Shown: positions 40,517 through 50,162, counted from the stretch's first letter. The stretch: DNA of 64,000 nucleotides from Variovorax gracilis (GCF_030317115.1 NZ_JASZYF010000001.1:744001-808000); one strand, 5' to 3'. Notes: generated from the letters alone by a model not told the origin. Program-made: numbers and translations.

Positions 40517-42085
40517 ATGATTCCATCGCGTGCACTGGTTGCCTTCCTTCTTGGGCTGTTGATCTCGGGCTGTGCCAGCTTGCCCGGGCACGTCGAGCGC
40601 ATCGAGTCCACCGCGCTCTCGAACACCGACGAGACCCGGCTGGCCAAGGCGGTCCGACCCGGCACATCGGCCCATCCGGGAAAGTCCGGCATCCATCCGC
40701 TCCCCGTCGCCGAAGACGCCTTCGCGGCCCGGATCGTCCTCACGCAACTCGCCGACCGGAGCCTCGACCTCCAGTACTACATCTGGCACGGCGACACGAC
40801 CGGGCAGTTGTTGTGGGAAGCCATCTGGAAGGCAGCAGAGCGCGGCGTGCGCGTGCGCCTGCTGCTCGACGATGCGAACACCGGCGGGCTCGACCCGACC
40901 CTTGCGGCACTGGACGCACATCCCAACATCGAGATTCGCCTGTTCAATCCCTTCGCGAACCGCGGCTTCAGGGCGGGCGACTTCGCGACGGATTTCGCGC
41001 GAGTCAACCGGCGCATGCACAACAAGTCCTTCACCGCGGACAACCAGGTATCCATCGTGGGCGGACGCAATGTCGGCGACGAGTACTACGGCGCGAACAT
41101 GGAGGTCGGCTTCCAGGATCTCGACGTGATGGCGATCGGGCCCGTCGTGCGCGAAGTGTCCAGGGAATTCGACCTGTTCTGGAACAGCGCCTCCGCCTAT
41201 CCCGCCGCGAGCATGTTGCCCCCAGCTGATTCCGACAGCGCGGCGCGCCTTCGCGAGAAATGGGACCAGGTCCACAAGAGCCCGGAGGCCCAGCGCTACA
41301 TCGAGGCGGTGCGGCAGACCCCGCTCTTGCGTCAGCTGGCCGGCAACCAGGTCGACTTCGAATGGACGACGGCGCGCGTGATCCACGACAACCCGGCCAA
41401 GGTGCTCGACAGGACCGACCGCAAGGATCTGCAGATGCTGCCCTTGCTGACAGAAGCCCTCGGCAAGCCGCAGAACGAACTCGACCTGGTGTCACCCTAC
41501 TTCGTACCCGGGCAGGGCGGCACGAAGACCTTGACCACGCTGGCGCGGAACGGCATCAAGGTGCGCGTGCTGACCAACTCGATGTCGGCGACCGATGTCA
41601 GCCCGGTCCACGCCGGCTACTCGAAGTACCGCAAGGAACTGCTGCAGTCGGGTGTCACCCTCTACGAACTGAAGCCCGGCATTGCCGTGCCGCCGCCCGA
41701 CAGGGACGATGACAAGTCCCGAGGTCTTCCCGGCAGCGGAAGCCGCGCCAGCTCGGCTGCGAGCCTGCATGCCAAGACCTTCGCGGTGGACCGCAACCGG
41801 ATCTTCGTCGGTTCGTTCAACCTGGACCCGCGCTCGGCGCACCTCAATACGGAAATGGGCGTGATCATCGACAGCCCTGCGCTCGCGGGCCGTCTTGCGC
41901 AGCAGCTCGACATGGCCATCCCCAAGGCGGCCTACCAGGTCCGGCTCAAGCCGGATGGCGGCATGGAATGGATCGACCGCACGCCGCAAGGCGAGACGAT
42001 CCACACGACCGAACCCGGCTCGGGCGCGCTCAAGCGCGGCTGGATCAATTTCCTGGAGATCCTGCCGATCGAATGGATGCTGTAG
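40517..42085 (+). CDS. Phospholipase D/cardiolipin synthase-like lipoprotein
   Basis: 522 residues. Lipobox LISGC with Cys19 predicts a lipoprotein. Two HKD motifs, His168-Lys170-Asp175 (MHNKSFTADN) and His418-Lys420-Asp425 (LHAKTFAVDRN), each followed by GGRN or GSFN, show a complete phospholipase D active site. ClsC-like enzymes of this size make cardiolipin from phosphatidylglycerol and phosphatidylethanolamine. The nearby pssA gene (about 650 bp upstream) supports a membrane lipid role. Confidence 0.92.
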   Translation: MIPSRALVAFLLGLLISGCASLPGHVERIESTALSNTDETRLAKAVRPGTSAHPGKSGIHPLPVAEDAFAARIVLTQLADRSLDLQYYIWHGDTTGQLLWEAIWKAAERGVRVRLLLDDANTGGLDPTLAALDAHPNIEIRLFNPFANRGFRAGDFATDFARVNRRMHNKSFTADNQVSIVGGRNVGDEYYGANMEVGFQDLDVMAIGPVVREVSREFDLFWNSASAYPAASMLPPADSDSAARLREKWDQVHKSPEAQRYIEAVRQTPLLRQLAGNQVDFEWTTARVIHDNPAKVLDRTDRKDLQMLPLLTEALGKPQNELDLVSPYFVPGQGGTKTLTTLARNGIKVRVLTNSMSATDVSPVHAGYSKYRKELLQSGVTLYELKPGIAVPPPDRDDDKSRGLPGSGSRASSAASLHAKTFAVDRNRIFVGSFNLDPRSAHLNTEMGVIIDSPALAGRLAQQLDMAIPKAAYQVRLKPDGGMEWIDRTPQGETIHTTEPGSGALKRGWINFLEILPIEWML

Positions 42086-42123
42086 GGTGGATGCCCCACA
42101 CGCCTCACTTGCTGATTGATCCG

Positions 42124-42738
42124 ATGAACGACGGCCTCCGACAACTCGTCAAGCTGGCAGCCGCACAGCCGCTGACACCCACTTGCGATCACTTCTACTT
42201 CCTGCGCCACGGACAGACCGAGTGCAATGCACGCCGGATCTTCCAGGCCATCGACGAGCCCTTGAGCGCGCTGGGCCTTGAGCAAGCGGCTCGCGCGGCC
42301 GAACTGCTGGCTGGCGAGCCGATCCGCAGCATCGTGAGCAGCAGCGTAAATCGTGCGCTGACCACGGCACATACGGTGTCGGCTCCGCATCGCATGGCGC
42401 CTGTGGTGTTCGAAGGCCTGCGCGAGCGCAACTTCGGCGCGCTGATCGGCACCTCGTCCGCCCACATCGATTGGGCCTGCGAGCCCGCAGGTGGCGAAAC
42501 GCTTCCCGAGTTCGTCTCACGCAAGCGCGTCGCGCTCGGACAGGCCCTGGCGCACCCGGCGCCGGTGCTGATCGTGGCGCACGGCGGATCGCTCTACGTG
42601 CTTGCGGCGCTCCTCGGCGTGCCGATCGACATGAGCGTGCTCGGCAACGCACAGCCCTTGCGCTTCGAGCGAAGCGGCCCTGCATGGCGCGTGATGTCGC
42701 TTTTGCAGGCCGTGGACGGCGGAGCCGCCGTGGCATAG
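42124..42738 (+). CDS. Histidine phosphatase family protein
   Basis: 204 residues. RHG motif FLRHGQTECNA with catalytic His29, a second Arg/Glu block (LRERNFGALIG) and VAHGGS with the second catalytic His. Phosphoglycerate-mutase-like phosphatase; substrate unknown. ATG 42124 lacks a clear ribosome site; ATG 42091 in frame is an alternative but has AGGGTGG directly against it. It is followed 26 bp later by cbpA. Confidence 0.85.
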   Translation: MNDGLRQLVKLAAAQPLTPTCDHFYFLRHGQTECNARRIFQAIDEPLSALGLEQAARAAELLAGEPIRSIVSSSVNRALTTAHTVSAPHRMAPVVFEGLRERNFGALIGTSSAHIDWACEPAGGETLPEFVSRKRVALGQALAHPAPVLIVAHGGSLYVLAALLGVPIDMSVLGNAQPLRFERSGPAWRVMSLLQAVDGGAAVA

Positions 42739-42764
42739 CCAGCCCTCCACACGGATTCAACAGC

Positions 42765-43724
42765 ATGGACTTCAAGGACTACTACAAGATCCTCGGACTC
42801 GAACGCGGCGCGACCGAAGACGAGGTGCGCAAGGCATACCGCAAGCTGGCGCGCAAGTACCACCCGGACGTCAGCAAGGAGCACGACGCGGAATCGCGCA
42901 TGCGTGACGTCAACGAAGCGAACGACGTGTTGCGCGACAAGGAAAAGCGCGCTGCTTATGACCAACTCGCCGATCACGTCGCGCGCGGCGGCAGCCCGGA
43001 CGGCGGCTTCCAGCCGCCGCCGGGATGGGACGAGGGCTTCGAGTTCCATCGCGGCCCGCACGCCGGGCCGGCCGACCATGCGGAGTTCAGCGAGTTCTTC
43101 TCTTCGCTGTTCGGCGCCGCCGAGCGACGCGGTGCCGAGCGCCGGAACTACCGCGCCCGCGGCGAGGACCACCATGCCGCGATCGAGATCGCGCTGGAAG
43201 ACGCGCTCAAGGGCGCCGAGCGCGAGATCACGCTGCGATCACAGGAGATCGACGCACAGGGCCAGCCCGAGTGGAAGACCCGCACGCTGAGCGTGAAGAT
43301 TCCGCCCGGAGTGCATCCAGGCCAATACATCCGCCTCGCCGGGCAAGGCATGCCGGGCCACGGCGGCGAGCCCGCTGGCGACCTCTACCTCGAAGTGCGC
43401 ATCGCGCCGCACAAGCTGTACCGCGTCGAGGATCGCGACCTCTACATGACGCTGCCGATCACGCCGACCGAAGGCGCGCTGGGCGCCCAGGTGCAAGTGC
43501 CGACGCCTGGCGGCGGTGTGGTCGAGGTCACGGTGCCGCCCAATGCGCGCAATGGGCTCAAGCTGCGACTCAAGGAGCGTGGATTGCCGGGCAAGCCGCC
43601 GGGCCACCTCTATCTGCTGCTGGAAATCGCACTGCCACCCGCCGACACCGAGGCCGTGCGCAAGGCGTACGAACAACTCGCCCAGGCGGCGCCCTTCAAT
43701 CCACGCCGCCACCTTGGAGTGTGA
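42765..43724 (+). CDS. cbpA: DnaJ-like co-chaperone CbpA
   Basis: 319 residues. J-domain with HPD at 33-35 (KYHPDVS), Gly/Phe-rich linker (about 75-130) and C-terminal peptide-binding domain (VKIPPGVHPGQYIRLAGQG). There is no Cys-rich zinc domain, so CbpA rather than DnaJ. It stimulates DnaK and binds curved DNA in relatives. Its stop overlaps the cbpM start by one base. Confidence 0.94.
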   Translation: MDFKDYYKILGLERGATEDEVRKAYRKLARKYHPDVSKEHDAESRMRDVNEANDVLRDKEKRAAYDQLADHVARGGSPDGGFQPPPGWDEGFEFHRGPHAGPADHAEFSEFFSSLFGAAERRGAERRNYRARGEDHHAAIEIALEDALKGAEREITLRSQEIDAQGQPEWKTRTLSVKIPPGVHPGQYIRLAGQGMPGHGGEPAGDLYLEVRIAPHKLYRVEDRDLYMTLPITPTEGALGAQVQVPTPGGGVVEVTVPPNARNGLKLRLKERGLPGKPPGHLYLLLEIALPPADTEAVRKAYEQLAQAAPFNPRRHLGV

Positions 43725-44053
43725 TGACCATGGCTACTGTTTCCGTCACGAGCACCACCTTGAGCGCCTCGCACCCGCTCGCCGCCCGCGAACTCGCCCA
43801 TGCCTGCGGGGCGGAGATCGAATGGGTGGTGCAGTTGGTCGAGATCGGCATCATCGAGTCGCGTACGCAGGCCGAGCGGCCCGACGACTGGCGCTTTCAC
43901 AGCAGCGACCTGCAATGCGCGCTCGATGCGCGGCGGCTGGAGCGCGACTTCGGCGTCGGCCTCGAGGCCGCCGCGCTGATCCTCGATCTGGAGCATGAAG
44001 TGCGACGCCTGAAGGCCGTCCTGCGCGCACAGGGGCTGGACAGGGAAATCTGA
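43724..44053 (+). CDS. cbpM: CbpM, modulator of CbpA
   Basis: 109 residues with a MerR-like helix-turn-helix fold: LAHACGAEIEWVVQLVEIGI, then WRFHSSDLQCALDARRLERD and a C-terminal helix. CbpM binds the CbpA J-domain and blocks its action on DnaK. ATG 43724 overlaps the cbpA stop (TGATG); ATG 43730 is an alternative. Confidence 0.9.
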   Translation: MTMATVSVTSTTLSASHPLAARELAHACGAEIEWVVQLVEIGIIESRTQAERPDDWRFHSSDLQCALDARRLERDFGVGLEAAALILDLEHEVRRLKAVLRAQGLDREI

Positions 44054-44077
44054 GCGAAGCCGGTGCCTCGCCGTGCG

Positions 44078-44476
44078 CTACCGCACCAGGTAGTAGGCCG
44101 AGAACTCGCCTGTCCCGTAGCTGCAGCGCTGGAATCCCATCCGCAGGAGCCTGCTCTCGAACCGGGGGCTCGCGATGTTCTCCAGATACAGCACTCGCGC
44201 CTGCAAGCCATCACCTCCATGGGTGAAGCGCTCGACGAACCTCGCGAAGTAGCCTTGGCCCCTGGCGCTGTCGGCCACTGTGACGTTGGCCAGGCACAGG
44301 GCGGGCTCTCCCGGCGTGGAGGGCTTGAACCACGAGTAGCGCGTGTAGGCCTGGAGCACCGTGCTCGTGTACCAGTTCGAGACGATGTTGTGCGCGCGGG
44401 GAATACTGGCTTCGAACTGGGCGAGCCAAGCGAAATAGAGGTCCAGTTCGGCCTCGAGACGGGTCGTGCAGTCCAT
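44078..44476 (-). CDS. GNAT-family acetyltransferase
   Basis: 132 residues. Acetyl-CoA loop in LANVTVADSARGQGYFARF and the late strand LYLENIASPRFESRLLRMGF mark the GNAT fold; N-terminal helices are short. Acceptor unknown. ATG 44476 avoids a 59-residue upstream leader with unrelated composition. Convergent with cbpM. Confidence 0.72.
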   Translation of the reverse strand: MDCTTRLEAELDLYFAWLAQFEASIPRAHNIVSNWYTSTVLQAYTRYSWFKPSTPGEPALCLANVTVADSARGQGYFARFVERFTHGGDGLQARVLYLENIASPRFESRLLRMGFQRCSYGTGEFSAYYLVR

Positions 44477-44685
44477 GAGCCATGGTAGCCCGCGAGCACG
44501 ATGTACTTTTGCATCCTCGCAACACTTGCGTCGCGAGAAGGACGGATTTTTGCAGGGAATTTCCCGAAGAAAAAATAGCCGAAAAGGTAAGTTTGGCCAA
44601 GGCTCGGGCGGATGGCCGATTGACGCCACACAGGTCCGGAATGAGACTGGCATTCTCCGCAGCGAGCGTCAACCTGTTCCGAGTC

Positions 44686-45498
44686 ATGGAGAACCTGGCC
44701 GATCAGCACTCGTCTTCCCCGGTGTCCTGCAGGCATTGTGCTGCGCAGTTGCAGGAAGGGGACCGTTATTGCCGGTTCTGCGGCACCGATCAAACCGTCA
44801 CGACCTCAACTGCTGGAGCCAAATCGGCCAGGGGCAAGGCTCTGGCGCCCATCGAGGTGGACTTCGCGGACACCGTGCAGCCAGAGGAAGAAAGCGTGGG
44901 CAGCCTCATCGTGACCCGCGCAACCAATGACGAGATGAACCCCGAGATCGGGATGGTCCGGCCCGGCGTCGTCTGGCAGCAGGACGTGGTGGGAGGGCGC
45001 GGGCCCAGGCAGTGGGCCAGCAACTCCGTCGTGTCGATCCGCCTCGTGATCGCGATCGCGGCGACCTTGGCGGTTCTCGTGCTCGCGCTGATGTTCGATC
45101 ACTTCTATCTCGACAAGGAAAGCGACGCCGGCAGGCAGCGTGAGTTCAAGGCGAACATCGCACGGGTGCAGAGCGCCTTGAGCCGCGGCGACCTGGCTGC
45201 AGCGGAGCGCGTGCTCGATGCCTTGGACGTGGACCATGCGGATGACCCCGGCGTGCTGGAGCTTCGGGAGACCTTCGATCAGCGGGTGCAGACACAAGCC
45301 GACCGCCGCGACCAGCTTCGAAACGCCGCAGTCAAGGCGTCCAATGCGATCGGACTGGCGGAATCGAGTTCTCCTGCTGCCCCTGCGGCCGCGGAAGCGC
45401 CGAAGCCCGCCGTCACTGCACCCGCAATTGGCGTAGCGGAGCCGAAGGAAAAGGAGTGCAATGAAGCGCTTGCGGCGCTGGCCTTGTGCCAGAAGTGA
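44686..45498 (+). CDS. Zinc-ribbon membrane protein with CX9C tail
   Basis: 270 residues. N-terminal zinc ribbon CRHC-(10)-CRFC (Cys15, 18, 29, 32), an acidic linker, one transmembrane helix (about 116-138, LVIAIAATLAVLVLALMF), a charged helical region and a C-terminal tail ending CNEALAALALCQK. A similar tail ends the next protein. The ribbon would be cytosolic and the tail periplasmic. ATG 44686 is preferred over 44641 because it directly precedes the ribbon. The upstream 209 bp is AT-rich and gene-free. Function unknown. Confidence 0.8.
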   Translation: MENLADQHSSSPVSCRHCAAQLQEGDRYCRFCGTDQTVTTSTAGAKSARGKALAPIEVDFADTVQPEEESVGSLIVTRATNDEMNPEIGMVRPGVVWQQDVVGGRGPRQWASNSVVSIRLVIAIAATLAVLVLALMFDHFYLDKESDAGRQREFKANIARVQSALSRGDLAAAERVLDALDVDHADDPGVLELRETFDQRVQTQADRRDQLRNAAVKASNAIGLAESSSPAAPAAAEAPKPAVTAPAIGVAEPKEKECNEALAALALCQK

Positions 45499-45597
45499 TC
45501 AGAACCAGAAGCGATATTCGGAAGCGGGAGACAGCGAGCAGCAATCACGGAAGCCGGGCGTCGTCCGGCGTGCTTACCAACCTTCGATGGAGCCAGC

Positions 45598-46671
45598 ATG
45601 CGAATCACAACCATACTGACCGGGCTGATGTGGATGGTCTTCCTGTCCTCTGCGGCCGCTGCGCCGAGGGCGGAGTACAAGATCGTCACCGCGTCGAAAA
45701 CCGGCACCTATATCCAGATCGGAAACGACCTCGCCAAGTGGGTCGCCGACCCTGCGGGCATTGACCTGGAAGTCCTGGAGTCGAAAGGCTCGGCAGAGAA
45801 CGTCCAGCGCATGCGCTTCGAACCGGGGGTGAAACTGGCCCTGGTGCAGTCCGACGTGTACCAGGCATTCCTGGACGAAGCGAAGGCGGGCAACGCCGAT
45901 GCCGGCAACATCATTCGACCCTTGCGCCTCATCATGCCGCTCTATGACGAGGAGATCTACTTTGTCGCCCGCGCCGACTCGCCACTGAACTCGATCCACG
46001 AGATCAAGAACAAGAAGATCAGCGTCGGCCCGTTGGGCAGCGGCACGGCGCTCACGGCGAGAACGCTCTACCAGTTGATGTTCGAGGAGCCCATATCGGC
46101 AGCGAACGCCCAGTACCTGAGCAACGAGGATGCACTGGTCAAGCTCACCGTCGACAAGACGATCGACGTCGCCATCATCGTGGCCGGGCAGCCGGCGAAG
46201 CTGTTCTCGGACATGAAGCCCGAGGCGCGCAAGTTCATCAAGATCCTGAAGCTGGACGAATCGGTGCCCGAGACCGCGCGTGCGAAGAAGACCTACTTTC
46301 CCGCGGCGATCCGTGTCTCGAGCTACCCCTCGTGGCTTACGGCCGACACCCCCACTCTCACCGTCAAGGCCTACCTGGTCACCTATGACTATGGCCTGCA
46401 GTCGACCGTCGGGAATCTTGCCCGCTTTGCCGAGTCGCTTTGCACCAACTTCGACAAGCTCCAGGCCAACGGACATCCCAAGTGGAAGCAGGTGCGCCTC
46501 GAACTGCCCGCCCTCAGCCAGGGCTGGCGCTACTACGGCCCCATGGAAAAGCGCCTGCGCGCCTGCATTGCCGGCCAGAGCGGCTACGGCACGCCGACCC
46601 CGACCAAGGCGCAGGCACCCGCGCGCGCCTGCACTGAGCAGGAGCTGGTGCTCGGCATCTGCAGACGGTAA
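45598..46671 (+). CDS. TAXI-family TRAP transporter binding protein (orphan)
   Basis: 357 residues with signal peptide (about 1-22, cleaved near AAA/APRA). The mature part has the TAXI pattern: KIVTASKTGTYIQIGNDLA, LALVQSDVYQAFL, ISVGPLGSGTALTAR and LLDESVP-like segments. These proteins bind organic acids for TRAP transporters, but no DctQ/DctM permease genes are adjacent, so it may serve as a sensor or work with a distant permease. The C-terminus has an extra Pro/Ala tail ending in CTEQELVLGICRR. Confidence 0.88.
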   Translation: MRITTILTGLMWMVFLSSAAAAPRAEYKIVTASKTGTYIQIGNDLAKWVADPAGIDLEVLESKGSAENVQRMRFEPGVKLALVQSDVYQAFLDEAKAGNADAGNIIRPLRLIMPLYDEEIYFVARADSPLNSIHEIKNKKISVGPLGSGTALTARTLYQLMFEEPISAANAQYLSNEDALVKLTVDKTIDVAIIVAGQPAKLFSDMKPEARKFIKILKLDESVPETARAKKTYFPAAIRVSSYPSWLTADTPTLTVKAYLVTYDYGLQSTVGNLARFAESLCTNFDKLQANGHPKWKQVRLELPALSQGWRYYGPMEKRLRACIAGQSGYGTPTPTKAQAPARACTEQELVLGICRR

Positions 46672-46727
46672 CAAGTCGGGCGGCGGGCCGGGCAGTGTAG
46701 ACTGCCGGGTTTCTCCAATTTGGCAGC

Positions 46728-47414
46728 ATGGTGCAAGTGTCACGGCGCACAGGTTTCACCGGCTCGGCGCTCATTCGCTTGCTCGCTCGGCTGACCGACA
46801 TCGGCGTCCCCGAATCCAAACAGGCTTTCGCGGATCGATTGAGTCAGTGGGTCAGCTGGACCGACGCCATCTCCCTGGCCGGGGCGTTGGATGGCAGTCC
46901 CGCGACGGCGACTTCCGGCGCACGAGTTCCCCTTGGCGCCGAAGAAGGCGAATGCGCCCGCGCGCGGGCCACGCTGGTGCACGCCATCGGCGCTCCGATG
47001 GACGCGGCGGCGGAGTTCTCGCCGTACCGCCAGCGCTACATCTCCCGGCAACAGGCGATGGAGGCGAGCGTTGGTCCCCTGCGCGAGCGGCTGCGGGCCA
47101 GGCTGGCGGCCGGATCGCCCGCCATGGCCCGTCTGGCTGCCGTGGATGCCGTCATGGAGCAGGCGCTGGGTGTGCACGAGCACCGCTTGCTATCGACCTT
47201 GCCTTCGCTGCTCGAAAAGCACTTCAAGCGCTTGCGCAAGGCCGACGAGACGGCGCAGGCCGCGGCAGAGGCGACCGCCGGGATCGTCGGCGGCGTCCAG
47301 CAGGAAGCGTGGCTGGACGTGTTCCGCAAGGACATGCAAGGCGTATTGCTCGCCGAATTGGATATTCGATTTCAACCGGTCGAAGGGCTGCTCGAAGCCC
47401 TTCGCGTGAGTTAA
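46728..47414 (+). CDS. DUF3348 protein
   Basis: 228 residues, mostly helical, with no membrane helix or signal peptide: N-terminus GSALIRLLARLTDIGVPESK, SQWVSWTDAISL, and a Lys/Arg-rich segment HFKRLRKADE. Matches DUF3348 as I know it from Burkholderiales. Function unknown. First gene of the DUF3348-DUF802-OmpA-DUF2894 cluster, 10 bp before the next gene. Confidence 0.82.
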   Translation: MVQVSRRTGFTGSALIRLLARLTDIGVPESKQAFADRLSQWVSWTDAISLAGALDGSPATATSGARVPLGAEEGECARARATLVHAIGAPMDAAAEFSPYRQRYISRQQAMEASVGPLRERLRARLAAGSPAMARLAAVDAVMEQALGVHEHRLLSTLPSLLEKHFKRLRKADETAQAAAEATAGIVGGVQQEAWLDVFRKDMQGVLLAELDIRFQPVEGLLEALRVS

Positions 47415-47424
47415 CCAGGCCTTC

Positions 47425-49515
47425 ATGACAAGACTTCTTCACTTCACCGCCTTCTTCGTCGGCCTGGCCGCCGTCTGCTGGGTCGGCGTCGGGTACATCG
47501 GCACGAACCCGCTGGCTTTGGCGATCACGGTGTTGATCGGCGCGTTCTACCTGATGGGCGCGCTGGAGTTGCATCGCTTCCACCAGGCCACCTCCGGCCT
47601 GACGAATGCCGTCGCGGACTTGACTGTTTCCCCAACGAGCCTGGGCCCATGGCTCGACAGTTTGCATCCCTCCTTGCGAAACGCCGTGCGGCTTCGCGTC
47701 GAAGGCGAGCGCGTCGGACTTCCCGGTCCGGCCCTCACACCTTATCTCGCGGGGCTGCTGGTGCTGCTCGGGATGCTGGGCACCTTCCTCGGCATGGTCG
47801 TCACGCTGAACGGCACCGGGACGGCACTCGAAAACGCATCGGATCTGCAAGGCATGCGCGCCTCCCTGGCGGCTCCCGTCAAGGGCTTGGGCGTGGCATT
47901 CGGCACCTCGTTGGCCGGCGTGGCCGCGTCGGCGATGCTGGGCCTGGTCTCGGCCCTGTGCCGGCGCGACCGGATCCAGACCGCGCAATTGCTCGATACG
48001 CGTATCGCGACCACCTTGCGTGTCTTCTCGCAGGCCTACCAGCGCGAGGAGTCCTTCAAGCTGCTGCAGCAACAGGGCCAGTTGATGCCTGCACTCGTCG
48101 ACCGGCTACAGGCCATGATGGCGACGATGGAGCGCCAGAGCCAGGCGTTGAACGAACGCCTGATCGCCAACCAGGACACTTTCCACGGCAAGGCCGAGGC
48201 TGCTTATGCCACCCTCGCCTCCTCCGTCGACCGCTCGCTGAAGGAAAGCCTCACCGAAAGCGCCCGTGCCGCGAGCGCGACGATCCAGCCGGTCGTCGAA
48301 GCCACGATGGCCAGCATCGCGCGCGAGGCCAGCTCCCTGCACCATACTGTCGAGCACAGCGTGCAACGGCAACTCGATGGGCTTACGGGCCGCTTCGAGG
48401 CCAGCACGTCCGGGATCGCGGATCTCTGGAAGACGGCGCTCGCCGGGCACCAGAGCGCGAGCGAAGCGCTCTCCAGGGACCTGCGCACCTCGCTCGACCA
48501 GTTCGCCCAGACTTTCGAGCAGCGCTCGGCATCGCTGGTGGACGGCGTCTCCGCCCGACTGGAAACCGCGGTAGGCAAGGTATCGGACACCTGGGGCCAT
48601 GCACTGGCGCAGCAGGAGCGCGTGAGCGAAAACCTGTCGAAGGGCACCCAGGTCGCCTTGGCAGCGGCTGCGGCAACCTTCGAGCAGCATTCGAGTTCGC
48701 TTCTGCGCACGGTCGACGAAGCGCACGCAAGCCTGCAGACAGAGATGGCGTCGCGCGACGAGCAACGGCTCGGCGCCTGGACCCGGGCGCTCGAAACCAT
48801 GGCCGCATCGCTCCAGCAAGAATGGCAGCAGGCGGGCGCGCGCACCGAAGGCCAGCAGCAGGATATCTGCAGGACGCTGGCCGAGACCGCCCGCGATATT
48901 TCCACGCAATCCGAAGCGCATGCGAAAAACACGATCGCCGAGATCGCGCAGCTCATGCAAGCCGCCTCGGAAGCGCCTCGCGCCGCGGCCGAAGTCATCT
49001 CCGAGTTGCGCCAGAAGCTGTCCGACAGCATGGCGCGCGACAACGCGATGCTGGAGGAGCGCAGCCGAATTCTCGAAACGCTGGAGACCCTGCTCAGCGC
49101 CGTGAACCATGCCTCCACCGAGCAACGCTCGGCCATCGATGCGCTCGTCGCCGCGTCGGCCGACTTGATGGATCGCGTCGGGACGCGCTTCAACGACAAG
49201 GTCGAGGCGGAAACCGAGAAGATGGCCGAGGTCGCCGCACAGATCACCGGCAGCGCCGTCGAGGTGGCGAGCCTGGGCGAGGCCTTTGGATTCGGCGTGC
49301 AGTTGTTCAGCGATTCGAACGACAAGCTGGTGGCGCACCTGCAGCGCATCGAAGGGGCGCTCAGCAAGTCCATCACACGCAGCGACGAGCAACTGGATTA
49401 CTACGTGGCCCAGGCACGGGAAGTCATCGACCTGAGCATCATGTCGCAGAAGCAGATCGTCGACGACCTTCAGCAGCTCGCCAACAACCGTGCAACGGCG
49501 GGCAGCGAAGCGTGA
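47425..49515 (+). CDS. DUF802 protein with MotA/ExbB-like core and long helical tail
   Basis: 696 residues. Two N-terminal membrane helices (about 5-27 and 29-48), then two more (about 105-128 and 152-177); the last pair contains LLGMLGTFLGMVVTL and VKGLGVAFGTSLAGVAASAM, which resemble the TM3-TM4 region of MotA/ExbB/TolQ proteins, including a Thr-Ser near the channel. Residues about 185-696 are nearly all helical and rich in Ala, Ser, Glu and Gln, suggesting a long coiled-coil tail in the cytosol. Its stop overlaps the OmpA-domain gene start by one base, so the two are made together. By analogy with MotA/ZorA it would form the ring of an ion-driven stator. Confidence 0.85.
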   Translation: MTRLLHFTAFFVGLAAVCWVGVGYIGTNPLALAITVLIGAFYLMGALELHRFHQATSGLTNAVADLTVSPTSLGPWLDSLHPSLRNAVRLRVEGERVGLPGPALTPYLAGLLVLLGMLGTFLGMVVTLNGTGTALENASDLQGMRASLAAPVKGLGVAFGTSLAGVAASAMLGLVSALCRRDRIQTAQLLDTRIATTLRVFSQAYQREESFKLLQQQGQLMPALVDRLQAMMATMERQSQALNERLIANQDTFHGKAEAAYATLASSVDRSLKESLTESARAASATIQPVVEATMASIAREASSLHHTVEHSVQRQLDGLTGRFEASTSGIADLWKTALAGHQSASEALSRDLRTSLDQFAQTFEQRSASLVDGVSARLETAVGKVSDTWGHALAQQERVSENLSKGTQVALAAAAATFEQHSSSLLRTVDEAHASLQTEMASRDEQRLGAWTRALETMAASLQQEWQQAGARTEGQQQDICRTLAETARDISTQSEAHAKNTIAEIAQLMQAASEAPRAAAEVISELRQKLSDSMARDNAMLEERSRILETLETLLSAVNHASTEQRSAIDALVAASADLMDRVGTRFNDKVEAETEKMAEVAAQITGSAVEVASLGEAFGFGVQLFSDSNDKLVAHLQRIEGALSKSITRSDEQLDYYVAQAREVIDLSIMSQKQIVDDLQQLANNRATAGSEA

Positions 49516-50162
49516 TGACGGAGGAACTCGACGCCGGCGTGGAGCCGACGGTTCCCGTATGGGCCGTGTTTGGCGACCTGATGTCGGGGCTGCTGGGGGC
49601 CTTCGTACTGATCCTGGTGTGCGTGGTCGGCATGCAGCTCGATCTCTCGACCCAACTGGAGGCGGAGGTCAAGCAGCGGCGAGAGGCGGCGCTGCGCCTG
49701 CAGACGCTTGAGAAGGCACTGGCCGGTCCTTTGGCGGCGGGCCGTGTGACGCTGAACAACGGGCGCATCGGCATCAGCGGCAGCGTGCTGTTCGCGGTCA
49801 ACTCCGCAGAACTGCAGCCCGAAGGGCGTCAACTGCTGAAGACCCTGACCGCCCCGCTGGGCGCGTATCTCCAGGCCCGCGACGAGATCCTGATGGTGAG
49901 CGGGTTTACCGACGACCGGCAAGTGCGCGGAGGCAACCGCCAGTTCGCCGACAACTGGGAGCTGTCCGCTCAGCGTGCCTTGACGGTAACGCGGTCGCTG
50001 ATCGAGGAAGGCATCCCATCATCATCGGTCTTTGCCGCGGCCTTCGGTTCGGAGCAGGCGGTGGCGTCGAATGCCGATGCCGAAGGTCGGTCGAAGAATC
50101 GGCGAGTCGAAATGGCACCCACGCCGAGGCCTTCCAACACCAACCTGAAGTCCCGTGAGTAG
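49515..50162 (+). CDS. MotB-like OmpA-domain protein
   Basis: 215 residues. Short cytosolic N-terminus, then one transmembrane helix beginning VFGDLMSGLLGAFVLILV with Asp21 at the position of the ion-binding Asp of MotB/ZorB/ExbD. A helical linker leads to an OmpA/MotB peptidoglycan-binding domain (about 90-200; WELSAQRALTVTRSLIEEGI, SKNRRVEM). ATG 49515 overlaps the DUF802 stop (TGATG). The pairing predicts a peptidoglycan-anchored stator complex with the DUF802 protein. Confidence 0.9.
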   Translation: MTEELDAGVEPTVPVWAVFGDLMSGLLGAFVLILVCVVGMQLDLSTQLEAEVKQRREAALRLQTLEKALAGPLAAGRVTLNNGRIGISGSVLFAVNSAELQPEGRQLLKTLTAPLGAYLQARDEILMVSGFTDDRQVRGGNRQFADNWELSAQRALTVTRSLIEEGIPSSSVFAAAFGSEQAVASNADAEGRSKNRRVEMAPTPRPSNTNLKSRE

